A stretch of 64,000 bases of DNA, from positions 1,595,501-1,659,500 of the forward strand of contig NZ_CP047023.1 of NCBI RefSeq assembly GCF_009796765.1, read 5' to 3'. This DNA is from Paraglaciecola sp. L3A3. GTDB taxonomy: Bacteria > Pseudomonadota > Gammaproteobacteria > Enterobacterales > Alteromonadaceae. This document shows, piece by piece, positions 19,141 to 28,877 of the stretch. The position numbers and the translations under genes were made by a program. The notes under the pieces are model-generated. The model was not told the DNA's origin, did no database searches, and saw only the letters and a list, made by a program, of their open reading frames with translations. Each line of letters opens with the position of its first letter. Positions within the stretch are counted from its first letter, which is position 1.

Positions 19141-20178
19141 GTGGCTGAAGAAGAGCAAAAAGAAGAATCAGGATATGACGTCAGTAAGTTAGAAGGCGTC
19201 GATAAAGCAGCTATTTTGTTATTGAGTTTAACAGAAGACGATGCTGCGCAGATCCTAAAACATCTAGAGCCTAAGCAAGTACAAAAATTAGGTCAAGCAA
19301 TGGCCCAAATTGATGATATGACACAGCCTAAAATTACTGCTGTGCATAAACATTTTATTGAAGAGATTCAAAATTACAGCACCATAGGTTTCCAAAGCAC
19401 TGACTTTGTTAGACGTGCACTGACTTCAGCCTTAGGTGAAGATAAAGCTGCCAACTTAATTGACCAAATTCTGATGGGCTCAGGCGCGAAAGGTTTAGAT
19501 TCGTTGAAATGGATGGATTCTAAACAAGTGGCTAGTATTATTCGCAATGAGCATCCACAGATACAAACCATAGTAATGTCGTATTTGGAGGCTGAACAGT
19601 CAGCTGAAATCCTTAGCCAGTTCCCCGAAAAAGTACGTTTAGACCTTATGATGCGAGTGGCTAACTTAGAAGAAGTTCAACCGGCAGCTTTACAAGAATT
19701 AAACGAAATAATGGAGAAACAATTTGCCGGTCAAGCTGGTACTCAAGCTGCCAAAATGGGTGGGTTGAAATCTGCTGCAGACATAATGAACTATTTAGAT
19801 ACCAATATTGAAGGTCAGTTAATGGATGCTATTCGTGAGCAAGATGAAGAAATGAGTCAGCAAATCCAAGATTTAATGTTTGTCTTTGACAATTTAGCTG
19901 ACGTGGACGATAGAGCCATTCAAGCCATTTTACGAGAAGTCCAACAAGATGCCTTACTTAAAGCAATCAAAGGTGCCGAAGATGACCTGAAAAATAAAAT
20001 CACTAAAAATATGTCAAAACGAGCTGCCGATATGTTGCTGGATGATCTTGAGGCCATGGGACCTGTGCGTATTAGTGAAGTAGAAACTGCGCAGAAAGAA
20101 ATTTTATCTGTTGCTAGACGTTTAGCTGACTCTGGAGAGATTATGTTAGGCGGCGGTGGCGGTGATGAATTCTTGTAA
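19141..20178 (+). CDS. fliG: FliG, motor switch protein
   Basis: 345 residues, GTG start. Three armadillo-like domains: N-terminal (DKAAILLLSLTEDDAAQIL), middle with the EHPQ motif that binds FliM (IIRNEHPQIQTIV), and C-terminal charged torque helix (DDRAIQAILREVQQDALLKA). It links the FliF ring to the C ring and interacts with the stator. Ends with a glycine run and DEFL. Confidence 0.95.
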   Translation: MAEEEQKEESGYDVSKLEGVDKAAILLLSLTEDDAAQILKHLEPKQVQKLGQAMAQIDDMTQPKITAVHKHFIEEIQNYSTIGFQSTDFVRRALTSALGEDKAANLIDQILMGSGAKGLDSLKWMDSKQVASIIRNEHPQIQTIVMSYLEAEQSAEILSQFPEKVRLDLMMRVANLEEVQPAALQELNEIMEKQFAGQAGTQAAKMGGLKSAADIMNYLDTNIEGQLMDAIREQDEEMSQQIQDLMFVFDNLADVDDRAIQAILREVQQDALLKAIKGAEDDLKNKITKNMSKRAADMLLDDLEAMGPVRISEVETAQKEILSVARRLADSGEIMLGGGGGDEFL

Positions 20179-20208
20179 AATAGCTAAACTTGGCGGTAGG
20201 TGGTTATT

Positions 20209-20991
20209 ATGACAGTTGAACAAGAAAGTGATGAAATAAAACAATGGGAGCCACCTTATCTTGGAGAGGATAAAAAGCCTGAAGACGAAAACACAACCAA
20301 TGCATTTAATCGTCGGCCTAATTGGAAATACGAACCTCCCGAAGAAGAAATTGAAATATTACCACCAACAGCGGAAGAAATAGAAGCCATTCGCTCTGCT
20401 GCCCATGCTGAAGGTTTTGCTCTTGGCGAAAGTGAAGGAAAAGAGCAAGGATACCAACAAGGTTTTGCTGAAGGTAAAGAAGCAGGACTCGCTGAAGGAA
20501 TAGAAGAAGGTACCGCACAAGGCTTCTTATCGGGTGAAGAACATATAAAACAACACTTAGCAACTTGGGTTGGACTAATAGACAGTTTGCAAAATCCAGT
20601 GGCAAAGGTTGAGCAAGCACTTGAACAAGAACTCGTGTTGTTAGCAGTAAGTTTGGCTCGTTCCGTAATTCGTAGTGAAGTGAAAACTAATTCGGATCTG
20701 ATCTTTCAGGCCTTAAGAGAAGGTTTAAAAGCGCTACCCATCCAAGAGAAATTCTATCAAATACATCTGAATCCAGATGACATTCTATTAGTCAAAAATC
20801 ATTTTACTGAAGAAGAGATCAATAAGCATAATTGGCAATTAGTCGAAGCCCCTGAATTATCTACCGGAGGATGTGAATTAGTGACTCGATCTAACGCAGT
20901 GGATATCACAGTCGAACGAAGGGTGAAGGATGTATTAGATAAATTTTTATTAGAGCAAGGTTTGGCTCACGTTGGCCAGGCGGACGAATAG
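20209..20991 (+). CDS. fliH: FliH, export ATPase regulator
   Basis: 260 residues from ATG 20209, preceded by GGTAGGTGG; an in-frame GTG at 20200 lies inside that site. The central region has the GxxxG/AxxxG-type heptads typical of FliH (EGFALGESEGKEQGYQQGF...) and the C-terminus binds FliI. It holds FliI in an inactive dimer and links it to the C ring. Confidence 0.93.
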   Translation: MTVEQESDEIKQWEPPYLGEDKKPEDENTTNAFNRRPNWKYEPPEEEIEILPPTAEEIEAIRSAAHAEGFALGESEGKEQGYQQGFAEGKEAGLAEGIEEGTAQGFLSGEEHIKQHLATWVGLIDSLQNPVAKVEQALEQELVLLAVSLARSVIRSEVKTNSDLIFQALREGLKALPIQEKFYQIHLNPDDILLVKNHFTEEEINKHNWQLVEAPELSTGGCELVTRSNAVDITVERRVKDVLDKFLLEQGLAHVGQADE

Positions 20992-20994
20992 TTT

Positions 20995-22329
20995 ATGTCA
21001 ACGTCTTTACTAGAACGGATCAAAAGCTTAAAAGATCAAGTGCCCCATTCTCCTATTGTTGCTAGTGGTAAATTAGTGCGCGGTATTGGTCTTACCCTTG
21101 AAGCTGTCGGTTGCCAAATGCCTGTAGGTAGTCAATGTTTAGTGCAAACCGTTGATGGAGAAATTGAGGCTGAAGTGGTGGGGTTTGCCGAAGATATTAC
21201 ATATTTAATGCCAACTGAAGCCGTCAAAGGTATAGTGCCTGGCTCTCGTGTGCAACCACTTAATCGTGAACAAGGTCTAGCGGTTGGAATGGAATTATTA
21301 GGCCGAGTTGTTGATGGTAATGGCCAACCTCTTGATGGCTTAGGCCCAGTTAAAGCAGAAAAACGAGTCCCCTTAACTCGGCCACCTATGAATCCCTTAA
21401 CCCGAAAAGCTATTACCGAATCCTTAGATGTTGGGGTACGAGCGATTAACTCTATGGTGACAGTAGGTACAGGCCAACGTATGGGCTTATTTGCTGGTTC
21501 TGGAGTGGGGAAAAGTGTCTTGATGGGCATGATGACTAGAGGAACAAAGGCCGACGTTGTGGTAGTTGGGCTAGTCGGTGAGCGGGGACGAGAAGTAAAA
21601 GAGTTTATTCAAGATATATTGGGTGAGGAAGAACGCAAAAAGTCTGTAGTTGTAGCGGCACCTGCTGATACATCACCCCTTATGCGTTTAAAAGGTTGTG
21701 AAACGGCGGTCACTATTGCGGAGTATTTTAGGGATCAAGGATTAAACGTTTTATTGTTAATTGATTCTCTGACTCGATATGCCATGGCCCAGCGTGAAAT
21801 AGCTTTAGCCGTGGGTGAACCTCCTGCTACCAAAGGTTATCCACCATCTGTGTTTGCAAGATTACCTGCTTTAGTAGAACGAGCTGGTAATGGCAACGAA
21901 AATCAAGGCTCAATTACGGCATTTTATACTGTGTTAACTGAAGGCGATGATTTACAAGATCCAATCGCTGATGCCGCACGAGCCATTTTGGATGGGCATA
22001 TTGTTTTATCCAGAACCTTAGCCGATTCAGGACACTATCCAGCAATTGATGTAGAAGCTTCTATCAGCCGAGTTATGCCTATGGTGGTATCTGAACAGCA
22101 TATGCAAAGTGCTAGGCGTATTCGTCAAGTTTATTCAAATTACCAAAGAAATAAGGATTTAATCAATATTGGCGCTTATACCAAAGGAACCGACCCAAGG
22201 TTAGATTTAGCTATTAATGCTGAACCCGCTATCAATGCATTCTTACAGCAGGGTATGAACCAAATTTTAGATTTTGAACAAAGTGAAGCTGCTATGACAA
22301 CTCTTAGTGGTGGACTAGGCCCAGGTTAA
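20995..22329 (+). CDS. fliI: FliI, flagellar export ATPase
   Basis: 444 residues. F1-beta-like fold with Walker A GSGVGKSV near residue 170, catalytic [11 protein letters not shown] and Walker [16 protein letters not shown]. It hydrolyses ATP to help dock and unfold export substrates at the type III gate. Three-base gap after fliH. Confidence 0.96.
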   Translation: MSTSLLERIKSLKDQVPHSPIVASGKLVRGIGLTLEAVGCQMPVGSQCLVQTVDGEIEAEVVGFAEDITYLMPTEAVKGIVPGSRVQPLNREQGLAVGMELLGRVVDGNGQPLDGLGPVKAEKRVPLTRPPMNPLTRKAITESLDVGVRAINSMVTVGTGQRMGLFAGSGVGKSVLMGMMTRGTKADVVVVGLVGERGREVKEFIQDILGEEERKKSVVVAAPADTSPLMRLKGCETAVTIAEYFRDQGLNVLLLIDSLTRYAMAQREIALAVGEPPATKGYPPSVFARLPALVERAGNGNENQGSITAFYTVLTEGDDLQDPIADAARAILDGHIVLSRTLADSGHYPAIDVEASISRVMPMVVSEQHMQSARRIRQVYSNYQRNKDLINIGAYTKGTDPRLDLAINAEPAINAFLQQGMNQILDFEQSEAAMTTLSGGLGPG

Positions 22330-22333
22330 TATT

Positions 22334-22768
22334 ATGGCAAATTCTCAATTACAACTAGTGGCTGACTGGGAGCGACAAAAAGAACAAAAACTAGGGCAAG
22401 ATTTTCAAATTGCGCAGAATTTTGCTCAGGAAAATAAACAAAAATTATCTGGTTTAGAAAATTACCGGTTAGATTATTTACGCCAAGCTCAACTAAAAGC
22501 CAAGCAAGGGGTCGGCAGTCAAACTTTTAATCAGCACCAACAATTTATTGGTAAATTAGATAAGGCTTGTGAGCTGCAAATGCAGCATTTAAATCAGGCT
22601 CTGTTGGTGGCTGAACAACGTAAATCTCAATGGTTACAGCAACAAAGAAAACGCAAAGCAGTAGATATGTTAATTGACAAACAAGCTGTAGCTGCACAAA
22701 AACTAGAAGATAAAAAAGAACAAATGATGTTGGATGAACTTTCCTTACAAAAATTCATCCGTAAGTAA
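22334..22768 (+). CDS. fliJ: FliJ, export chaperone escort/stalk protein
   Basis: 144 residues, almost entirely charged alpha-helix (coiled coil), with QL/QK-rich heptads; size and place after fliI identify it. It is the gamma-like stalk of the FliI ring. Confidence 0.88.
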   Translation: MANSQLQLVADWERQKEQKLGQDFQIAQNFAQENKQKLSGLENYRLDYLRQAQLKAKQGVGSQTFNQHQQFIGKLDKACELQMQHLNQALLVAEQRKSQWLQQQRKRKAVDMLIDKQAVAAQKLEDKKEQMMLDELSLQKFIRK

Positions 22769-22781
22769 ATTTTATATAAGT

Positions 22782-22797
22782 TGGAATGGTCTTTGCT
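22782..22797 (+). promoter_or_regulatory. Sigma-54 promoter before fliK
   Basis: TGGAAT-N5-TTGCT with GG at 22783-22784 and GC at 22795-22796, ten bases apart. Only the C after GG deviates from consensus. It starts 14 bases after fliJ and leaves a leader of about 135 bases before fliK, so fliK-flhB can be transcribed apart from fliE-J. Confidence 0.7.
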
Positions 22798-22941
22798 CTG
22801 TTCACTAAGGAGAACTAAATAAATCTAACTTTGTTATTTATGGTGAGTTGGTCTGTATACTAAAAATAACAACTGTTAAAAAAATAATCTTTTAAAACAG
22901 TGAGTTAAACTTCTGTTTTAGAATTAAAGGAAGTAACTAGA

Positions 22942-25194
22942 ATGATGCAACAAGTTGCCACCACAAAATCAGAAGTTGCCGCTATTGCCGCTGGTACTAA
23001 AGCCGAGCTTCAATTTGGATCTGATTCAAATCAAGATTTTGAGCGTTTGTTACAAGAGCAACAAAATCCGTCTGACAGGATTAAATCTAGTGAAAAAGTC
23101 AATGTTGAACTTAGTGCCAAAACAACAAATGATATAAGTATAAAAGCGCAAAAATCATCGATACAAGAAACTGTTGTTTCGACTGATGAAAAGTCACTGA
23201 CAGCGGCTGCGGAAAAAGAACTTACAATCTCGGATAAATCTTCGGATAAAAAGTTAGAGGTTGTAACCCAAGATAAACTTGAAGTTGTTGAACCTAAGCC
23301 AGTTCAATCGGCAACTAGCAATGAAAAAAGCAGACTAAATGAAGATGTATTACTAACTGATTCAATTGGTACTATTAAGGCGCAAGAGTGGATATCTCTG
23401 GTAGAAAACTTACAAAAGTTAGATCAACAATCCCAAAGTATTGGTCAGAATAATGATGCCACGAAAGTGACCGAAGGTATTGATGGTCATCTATCAGCTG
23501 CAGGGATAGCAGAATTTATGGATGCCGAAAGTAAAATATTTGAGGGTATTGGTGACGAATCGGCTGAAGAGTTGATTTTAGAGACTGAACATCAGACTAG
23601 GATTACGGTTGGTGAAGATGTTATAGCCAAACAACAAGCCGATGACGATAATGAAGAAAAGTTGCAAATAGCCAATGACTTGTCGTCCACAGAACAAATA
23701 TTGACTGAATGGCTAGAAAAAAATATAGCTAACTTACCCTCTGGTAAAACCTCTAAAAGTGATGTTAGTCAAGAGTTAACCGCTGATGCTGTGGTCCAAG
23801 AATGGTTAAATCAGCCAATTAAGTTACAACAGATTTTTGCCAAGTTGGTAGAAGAGAAAAAAGGCGCGGAGTCAAATTCAGAATTTCCATTGCAGTCAGA
23901 GGGGCAAGTTATTGAGCAAAAGTCTGCAGAAGATTTAACTGAAAATGTTGATAATTTACCTGATTTAACCAAGTTAGAAAATAAAGAACTGCTATCTGCT
24001 TTATTAGCTGAAACTGAGGTTATCACTGATGTTGAGTCAGAAACTACGGATGATGTTCAGGGGCAGCTATCTCTAGGCGAAACTTCTGTTAGCCAAATGG
24101 GTGACATCCTACACTCCAGTAGAAGCCAGATTAGCAATGAATTATCGACTGAAAACAACATAGAGCAATCTTCTGAATTGGTCTTAGAGCCTGCATCAAT
24201 TGAGCTACAAACTGAAAGCGAAGTGACGTTTGCAGAGGTTGTCAAAAATCCGACTATGCTTACATTAGCAACTATGCCTGAAGCTAAATTAGACAAAGTA
24301 TTAACCAATATCGCTGAACGTTTGTTAGAAAAAGTTAATCCAGCTGAAACTGTCAGTAGGGGGGCAGAAGCATCAGTCACCTCTGATACAATTGAGTTAG
24401 CAAACATTACCTCGTCTCCTCTAAAAGATTTTGTGGCGACTTTAAAAGTAGGGATCGCAGAATTTAAAACACAGCTTTCTCAAGGTAGAGAACCTGGTAT
24501 CGATCTTAAGTCTTTGGTATCAGAGTCTATTGATAAACTGATGACTGTCGCCCCGAATAGTAAAGTTGTTGATGGCAGTGAACAAATTATGAATGGATTT
24601 TCACAGGTATTAGATTTTGCTGCTAATTTGAATAGAGCACTCGAACATCAGCAGACTAATCAACAGGGCCAAACTTATAATGCATTACACAGAGATGTAG
24701 CACAGATACAAGGTGAACAAACAAAACAAAGCCAGCTAAGCCAATTTGAATCAAGATTTGAGAAAGCTGTGAATATTGCAAAACCTGAAGGATTGCAGCA
24801 GTTGGCTGAAAAAGTACGCTGGATGGTTAACACTAAAAATTTAGTGGCTGAAATCAGGTTAGATCCAGCAGATCTTGGTTCAGTTCATGTAAAAGTTGCT
24901 ATGTCAGGTGATACGGCTTCAGTCAATTTTGTAGTGCAATCTCAACATGCTAGAGATGCGATGGATGGAGCTGCTGTAAAACTTAGAGAAATGTTAGCTG
25001 AAAAGGGCATTGAGTTAGGTCAATCTTCTGTTAGGCAAGAATCCGATGCACAGCAACAGCAAAGCGGTGAGCAATTAGCTGGTGGACAAAATTCATCACT
25101 AATGAATACTGAAGATGAAAACAGTATCGAACAAGGTGTCATTCAACAAAAAGTGGTAAATGGTGCCTTGGGTGGAATTGATTATTTTGTCTAG
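22942..25194 (+). CDS. fliK: FliK, hook-length control protein
   Basis: 750 residues, long for FliK (often 400-650). The first ~550 residues are acidic, Ser/Glu/Gln/Lys-rich and low in complexity, the ruler part. The C-terminal FliK domain is clear: LAEKVRWMVNTKNLVAEIRLDPADLG and VHVKVAMSGDTASVNFVVQ, near residues 620-670, followed by a Gln/Ser-rich tail. It measures hook length and switches FlhB specificity. Confidence 0.92.
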   Translation: MMQQVATTKSEVAAIAAGTKAELQFGSDSNQDFERLLQEQQNPSDRIKSSEKVNVELSAKTTNDISIKAQKSSIQETVVSTDEKSLTAAAEKELTISDKSSDKKLEVVTQDKLEVVEPKPVQSATSNEKSRLNEDVLLTDSIGTIKAQEWISLVENLQKLDQQSQSIGQNNDATKVTEGIDGHLSAAGIAEFMDAESKIFEGIGDESAEELILETEHQTRITVGEDVIAKQQADDDNEEKLQIANDLSSTEQILTEWLEKNIANLPSGKTSKSDVSQELTADAVVQEWLNQPIKLQQIFAKLVEEKKGAESNSEFPLQSEGQVIEQKSAEDLTENVDNLPDLTKLENKELLSALLAETEVITDVESETTDDVQGQLSLGETSVSQMGDILHSSRSQISNELSTENNIEQSSELVLEPASIELQTESEVTFAEVVKNPTMLTLATMPEAKLDKVLTNIAERLLEKVNPAETVSRGAEASVTSDTIELANITSSPLKDFVATLKVGIAEFKTQLSQGREPGIDLKSLVSESIDKLMTVAPNSKVVDGSEQIMNGFSQVLDFAANLNRALEHQQTNQQGQTYNALHRDVAQIQGEQTKQSQLSQFESRFEKAVNIAKPEGLQQLAEKVRWMVNTKNLVAEIRLDPADLGSVHVKVAMSGDTASVNFVVQSQHARDAMDGAAVKLREMLAEKGIELGQSSVRQESDAQQQQSGEQLAGGQNSSLMNTEDENSIEQGVIQQKVVNGALGGIDYFV

Positions 25195-25280
25195 TTTTCA
25201 ACAAAATGACGTAAACCACTTTGCCATTTATTAATTGCAGCTGATAATGGTAGTTAGATTGATTAAATTGAGAGTAAGAC

Positions 25281-25808
25281 ATGGCTGAAGAAGAATTACA
25301 GTTAGAAGATGGCAGTAAGAAAAAGAAATTATTTATTATCATTATTGCTGTTGTTGTGTTGCTTGTTGGTGGTGGCGCAGCATATTATTTTTTAATGGGC
25401 TCAGATGAAGCTGTTTCTGAAGAAATGACTGAACAGGGGGCTGATAATGATAGTGATGAATCATTAACGTCTACCACAGTGAAAACAGGAACTGCTCTAT
25501 ATGTAGCAATGCCTAGACCTTTTGTTTTTAATGTACCAGGGTCAACACGAGATAGAATTGTTGAAATCAAAGCCCAATTAATGATCCGTGGCTCTGATAA
25601 TGAAGAAAAAGCAAAAATGCATGTACCTTTAATTGAAGGTGCATTATTACGAATATTTAGCACCGCAAATGCGGATGATTTAGCCACAGAAGCGGGTAAA
25701 TTAGCAATTCGAGAAAGTGCACTTAAAGAAGTACAAATAGCGTTAAGTGAAATCACTGGACAGAAAGTGGTAGAAGAGGTGTTGTTCACTGGTTTTGTGA
25801 TGCAATAA
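25281..25808 (+). CDS. fliL: FliL, basal-body-associated stator protein
   Basis: 175 residues. Short basic cytoplasmic N-terminus (GSKKKK), one membrane helix at about residues 16-38 (LFIIIIAVVVLLVGGGAAYYF), and a periplasmic stomatin-like domain ending VVEEVLFTGFVMQ. It supports the stator ring. Confidence 0.93.
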   Translation: MAEEELQLEDGSKKKKLFIIIIAVVVLLVGGGAAYYFLMGSDEAVSEEMTEQGADNDSDESLTSTTVKTGTALYVAMPRPFVFNVPGSTRDRIVEIKAQLMIRGSDNEEKAKMHVPLIEGALLRIFSTANADDLATEAGKLAIRESALKEVQIALSEITGQKVVEEVLFTGFVMQ

Positions 25809-25835
25809 CCCAATGACATTAATGAGAGAATTAGA

Positions 25836-26894
25836 TTGAGCGATTTATTATCCCAAGACGAGATTGATGCGCTTTTACATGGCGTTGATGATGTTGAAGA
25901 AGAAGAAGTCAGTGATGAAGTGTCTGATGGCACTGCAACACAGTATGACTTCTCTTCTCAAGATCGGATCGTACGTGGCCGTATGCCCACACTCGAGATA
26001 GTAAATGAACGTTTCGCAAGGCATATGCGTGTCAGCTTATTTAATATGATGCGTCGCTCTGCCGAAGTATCGATTAATGGCATTCAAATGACTAAATTTG
26101 GCGAGTACATTCACACACTATTTGTACCCACTAGTTTGAATATGGTTCGCTTTCGTCCATTAAAAGGTACCGGTTTGATTACCATGGAAGCTAGATTAGT
26201 CTTTATTCTGGTGGACAACTTTTTTGGTGGTGATGGTCGTTATCATGCAAAGATTGAAGGACGTGAGTTTACGCCTACCGAGCGTCGTATTATACAGATG
26301 TTGCTTAAGTTGATCTTTGAGGATTACAAAGAAGCTTGGGCGCCTGTGATGGATGTATCTTTTGAGTATTTAGATTCTGAAGTAAATCCAGCTATGGCCA
26401 ACATTGTCAGCCCAACTGAAGTGGTTGTGATTAGCTCCTTTCATATTGAATTAGACGGTGGGGGGGGGGATTTCCACGTATCTTTACCTTATTCAATGCT
26501 AGAGCCTATACGTGAGTTATTAGATGCCGGTGTGCAAAGTGATAAAGAAGACACCGATTTGCGTTGGAGTAAAGCGCTACGTGATGAAATCATGGATGTT
26601 AAAGTAGGCTTATCAACACATATGATGGATATTCAACTTAGACTCGAAGAGGTGATGAATCTGGAGGCTGGGATTATTATTCCTATAGAAATGCCAGAAC
26701 ACATCACAGTCTTGATTGAAGATTTACCTACTTTTAGAGCTAAGATGGGACGTTCTCGAGACAATCTAGCCTTAAAAATTATAGAAAAAATTCCGCGGCC
26801 AACTTCTGTGAAGTCTGAGCTGCAATTATTAACCAAAGGCGGTCGCAGAATTGATAGTGACGCCGAATTACAAACTCTCGAAGATGATTTATAG
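25836..26894 (+). CDS. fliM: FliM, motor switch protein
   Basis: 352 residues, TTG start. The N-terminal CheY-P-binding peptide LLSQDEIDALLHG is intact. The middle CheC-like domain follows, with the conserved Gly loop DGGGGDFHV at about residues 207-215, and the C-terminal FliN-like SpoA domain. The Gly loop is encoded with an unbroken run of ten G, unusual in an AT-rich gene (see repeat feature). Confidence 0.95.
   Translation: MSDLLSQDEIDALLHGVDDVEEEEVSDEVSDGTATQYDFSSQDRIVRGRMPTLEIVNERFARHMRVSLFNMMRRSAEVSINGIQMTKFGEYIHTLFVPTSLNMVRFRPLKGTGLITMEARLVFILVDNFFGGDGRYHAKIEGREFTPTERRIIQMLLKLIFEDYKEAWAPVMDVSFEYLDSEVNPAMANIVSPTEVVVISSFHIELDGGGGDFHVSLPYSMLEPIRELLDAGVQSDKEDTDLRWSKALRDEIMDVKVGLSTHMMDIQLRLEEVMNLEAGIIIPIEMPEHITVLIEDLPTFRAKMGRSRDNLALKIIEKIPRPTSVKSELQLLTKGGRRIDSDAELQTLEDDL
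26460..26469 (+). repeat. G10 homopolymer in fliM
   Basis: Ten consecutive G encode three GGG glycine codons plus the first base of the next Asp codon. The Gly residues are conserved in FliM, but GGG is a rare codon choice in a low-G+C genome. A one-base slip would truncate FliM at about residue 210. Confidence 0.9.
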
Positions 26895-26923
26895 AACATT
26901 TACAGCGAGTATGGAGCTGAGTT

Positions 26924-27343
26924 ATGAGTGAAGAAGACGGATTAGATGATTGGGCTGCCGCTATGGCTGAGCAGGCTGATGAAGAAGCAAATTCTAAAAG
27001 TGATTCAGATGAATTTGGCGCTGAGGCTGAATTGGCTGAGCTGGATGAACTAGAAGAAGATCGTGATATTACGCCGAAAGAAAAACGCAAACTCGATACC
27101 ATTTTAGATATCCCTGTGACCATTTCTATGGAAGTGGGACGGAGTCATATTAGTATTCGAAATTTACTCCAGCTTAACCAAGGTTCGGTAGTAGAACTTG
27201 ATCGAGTTGCTGGAGAGCCATTAGATGTTTTAGTAAATGGCACGTTGATTGCTCATGGAGAAGTAGTAGTAGTCAACGATAAATTTGGGATTCGCTTAAC
27301 TGATGTCATTAGTCAACTGGAAAGAATCAAAAAGCTTAGGTAA
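26924..27343 (+). CDS. fliN: FliN, C-ring protein
   Basis: 139 residues. An acidic N-terminal extension (EEDGLDDWAAAMAEQ...) as in Vibrio/Shewanella FliN, then the SpoA domain (ILDIPVTISMEVGRSHISIRNLL; GEPLDVLVNGTLIAHGEVVVV). Forms the lower C ring with FliM and receives FliH. Its end overlaps fliO by 41 bases. Confidence 0.95.
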   Translation: MSEEDGLDDWAAAMAEQADEEANSKSDSDEFGAEAELAELDELEEDRDITPKEKRKLDTILDIPVTISMEVGRSHISIRNLLQLNQGSVVELDRVAGEPLDVLVNGTLIAHGEVVVVNDKFGIRLTDVISQLERIKKLR

Positions 27344-27818
27344 ACAAACCTCATATAAAACATGGGGTTGGAGTGTATTAACCTCATGTTTATTTCTCTC
27401 TTTTAGTGCTCATGCTGAGCCCGAAAGCTATACAAATCCCACTTCAATAGTGTCAATTTTTCTTTCTTTATTGTTGGTTATTGGCGTTGTTTTTATGGTC
27501 GCATTCCTAATGCGTCGGTTTAACGTCACTCAATCTGGTACATCTCAACTTAAAGTGGTCACCTCTATGATGGCTGGTACTCGTGAACGAGTATTAGTTA
27601 TTGAAGTAGGAGGCGAACAACACTTATTGGGGGTGACAGCCCATAATATTAATCATTTAGCTAAATTAGCTAACCCTATAGAAACAAGCCCTGCTAACAA
27701 CAGTGATAAATTCAAAGATAAATTATCTCTGTTTATGGCTGGGAAGTTGAATCCGGCAATGAATGTCAAGACTGATGAGCAAAACTCAAGTGGTCATGGA
27801 AATGGAGATAAGTCATGA
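27303..27818 (+). CDS. fliO: FliO, export-gate assembly factor
   Basis: 171 residues. The only in-frame ATG, 27303, lies inside fliN, giving an unusual 41-base overlap; the reading continues through an N-terminal signal-like segment ([16 protein letters not shown]) and a membrane helix ([19 protein letters not shown]) to a FliO-type cytoplasmic domain ([26 protein letters not shown] pattern). It stabilises FliP during gate assembly. It overlaps fliP by four bases. Confidence 0.88.
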   Translation: MSLVNWKESKSLGKQTSYKTWGWSVLTSCLFLSFSAHAEPESYTNPTSIVSIFLSLLLVIGVVFMVAFLMRRFNVTQSGTSQLKVVTSMMAGTRERVLVIEVGGEQHLLGVTAHNINHLAKLANPIETSPANNSDKFKDKLSLFMAGKLNPAMNVKTDEQNSSGHGNGDKS

Positions 27819-28573
27819 GCGCAAAATTAGTTAAAGGGCTCGGCTTGTTATTATTAGTTTTGTTTAGTAGTTCAGTATTAGCAGAGCCAGGAATACCTGC
27901 TTTAACATTAACTGATAACCCAGACGGTACTAAAGATTACACTATGACCTTGCAAGTTGTAGCTATCATGACATCTCTGAGTTTATTACCGGCGTTTATA
28001 ATGATGATGACCTCCTTCACTCGGATCATTATTGTGTTATCTATTTTGCGTCAGGCAATTGGTTTACAACAATCACCCTCTAACCAAATATTGATTGGTG
28101 TTAGTTTATTTTTATCTATGTTTATTATGGCGCCGGTGTTCGAAAAAATTAATGAAACAGCTTTACAGCCATATTTGAATGAAGAGATTACTTCTATTCA
28201 AGCTTATGAAATAGGCAAAGAACCACTTAGAGCTTTTATGTTGTCGCAAACTCGAGTCAAAGATTTAGAAACCTTTGTACAAATAGGGGGCATGGATGGG
28301 CAGTTTCAAGATCCACAAGATGTACCGATGAATGTATTGATCCCAGCTTTTGTCACCAGTGAACTGAAAACTGCATTTCAAATTGGTTTTATGTTGTTTA
28401 TTCCGTTTTTGATTTTAGATTTGGTGGTGGCGTCGATTTTGATGGCCATGGGGATGATGATGTTGTCACCTATGATTGTTTCTTTGCCCTTTAAATTAAT
28501 GCTGTTTGTATTAGTCGATGGTTGGAATTTGATATTCGGTACTTTGGCTAATAGTTTTGGCATGGGAGTTTGA
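27815..28573 (+). CDS. fliP: FliP, export-gate protein
   Basis: 252 residues. A cleavable signal peptide ([17 protein letters not shown]), then the FliP signature ([20 protein letters not shown] and, near the end, [21 protein letters not shown]). Forms the core of the FliPQR gate. Confidence 0.96.
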   Translation: MSAKLVKGLGLLLLVLFSSSVLAEPGIPALTLTDNPDGTKDYTMTLQVVAIMTSLSLLPAFIMMMTSFTRIIIVLSILRQAIGLQQSPSNQILIGVSLFLSMFIMAPVFEKINETALQPYLNEEITSIQAYEIGKEPLRAFMLSQTRVKDLETFVQIGGMDGQFQDPQDVPMNVLIPAFVTSELKTAFQIGFMLFIPFLILDLVVASILMAMGMMMLSPMIVSLPFKLMLFVLVDGWNLIFGTLANSFGMGV

Positions 28574-28576
28574 CCT

Positions 28577-28846
28577 ATGAGTCCTGAGGTATTTGTTGAG
28601 ATCTTAAAAGAAGCATTACAGATGGTTATTCTGTTGGTGTCTGCGATTATTTTACCTAGTTTGTTTGTGGGGTTAATTGTGGCTGTATTTCAGGCTGCCA
28701 CCTCTATCAATGAACAAACTATGAGTTTTTTACCTCGATTAATTGTTACCTTATTGGCACTCAGTTGGGGGGGGCACTGGTTAGTACAACAGTTAATGGA
28801 TTTTACCTTTACTATGGTGGAACGTATCCCCGAGGTTGTAGGTTAA
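28577..28846 (+). CDS. fliQ: FliQ, export-gate protein
   Basis: 89 residues, two membrane helices (MVILLVSAIILPSLFVGLIV; LIVTLLALSWGGHWLV). The QAATSINEQTMSFLPR loop is diagnostic. A run of eight G (28767-28774) encodes the Trp-Gly-Gly after the second helix. Confidence 0.95.
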   Translation: MSPEVFVEILKEALQMVILLVSAIILPSLFVGLIVAVFQAATSINEQTMSFLPRLIVTLLALSWGGHWLVQQLMDFTFTMVERIPEVVG

Positions 28847-28877
28847 TTTGTGCTGGCTAATCAGGTGGCATTAAGCA

